From: Oscillospiraceae bacterium
GTDB lineage: Bacteria; Bacillota; Clostridia; Oscillospirales; Ruminococcaceae
Direction of reading: 5' to 3'
Assembly (NCBI GenBank): GCA_017410745.1
Contig: JAFPPJ010000007.1
Span: forward strand, 1-5,770
DNA: 5,770 nt
In this document: positions 5,665-5,770 of the stretch, piece after piece
How positions within the stretch are numbered: position 1 is the first letter of the stretch
Layout of the letters: every line of letters starts with the position of its first letter
Position numbers and translations under genes: made by a program
The notes under the pieces: model-generated
What the model was told of the DNA's origin: nothing
Database searches by the model: none
The model's input: only the letters and a program-made list of their open reading frames with translations

Positions 5665-5693
5665 TCAGGGAAATAAAATGCCGAAGCTATCTC
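5665..5693 (-). repeat. Terminator-like repeat, copy 1
   Basis: This 29-base unit matches 5742-5770 at 27 of 29 positions, with a 77-base period. On the minus strand TGTCGAG (5691-5697) pairs with TTCGGCA (5679-5685) around a five-base loop, with two G-U pairs, and is followed by TTTTATTT. It therefore resembles a weakened form of the tRNA-Gly terminator. The remaining sequence in 5632-5770 shows no gene; it holds only small hairpins at 5700-5711 (GCAA tetraloop on the plus strand) and 5727-5740. Confidence 0.75.
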
Positions 5694-5741
5694 GACAAAC
5701 GCCGCAAGGCGAAAAAGGAACAAGTACACGCTTGGGTGTGC

Positions 5742-5770
5742 TCAGAGAAATAAAATGCCGAGGCTATCTC
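5742..5770 (-). repeat. Terminator-like repeat, copy 2 (cut by window edge)
   Basis: It differs from copy 1 at 5746 and 5762 only. The distal arm of its hairpin falls outside the window, so whether it folds as a full terminator, and which gene it would end, cannot be seen. Confidence 0.65.

Noticed and set aside
5532..5753. Plus-strand 73-codon frame over the tRNA region
   Set aside because: It runs antisense through the terminator and the whole tRNA and has no ribosome binding site.
5665..5770. CRISPR-like direct repeats
   Set aside because: There are only two full copies within the window, they form terminator-like hairpins, and no cas gene is present.

Overview
The window looks like chromosomal DNA of a low-to-mid GC Firmicute, most likely a gut Clostridia/Oscillospiraceae member of the Ruminococcus type. 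This is inferred from strong AGGAGG-type ribosome binding sites, SigA-like TTGACA/TATACT promoters, heavy use of ATA for Ile, a CCA-encoding tRNA and a YtrA-type GntR/ABC operon. The species cannot be fixed from the sequence. Every convincing gene is on the minus strand, so transcription runs from high to low coordinates.

In transcription order: (i) 5632-5770 holds no recognisable gene but carries two near-identical 29-bp copies of a terminator-like sequence. (ii) A complete tRNA-Gly(GCC) at 5556-5631 is followed by a strong hairpin terminator related to those copies. (iii) A GNAT acetyltransferase follows (5044-5487) with its own terminator (5012-5041). (iv) A four-gene operon (4855 to 2152) begins with a near-consensus promoter embedded in a cluster of inverted repeats. 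It encodes a YtrA-type GntR repressor, an ABC ATPase and two different six-helix membrane proteins. This is the usual layout of a self-regulated ABC-2 exporter of the kind linked to envelope stress or peptide-antibiotic response; the substrate is unknown. (v) A 272-bp intergenic region carries a good promoter, a Fur-box-like palindrome and several hairpins. (vi) A 346-residue protein (839-1879) has no function I can assign firmly. It resembles, from memory, the C-terminal part of FliB-type lysine-N-methylase-like proteins but lacks their cysteine cluster. (vii) A strong terminator (774-821) is followed almost at once by a MoxR-family AAA+ ATPase that runs off the left edge.

The parts most worth a second look are: the cysteine-poor FliB-like protein with its Fur-box-like element; the matching geometry between the GntR operator and that gene's promoter, which could place both in one regulon; the degenerate Q-loop and signature of the ABC ATPase; the placement of two genes directly behind terminators with little room for a promoter; and the repeated terminator-like units beside the tRNA. 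I see no CRISPR array, insertion sequence, phage gene or classical defence system.
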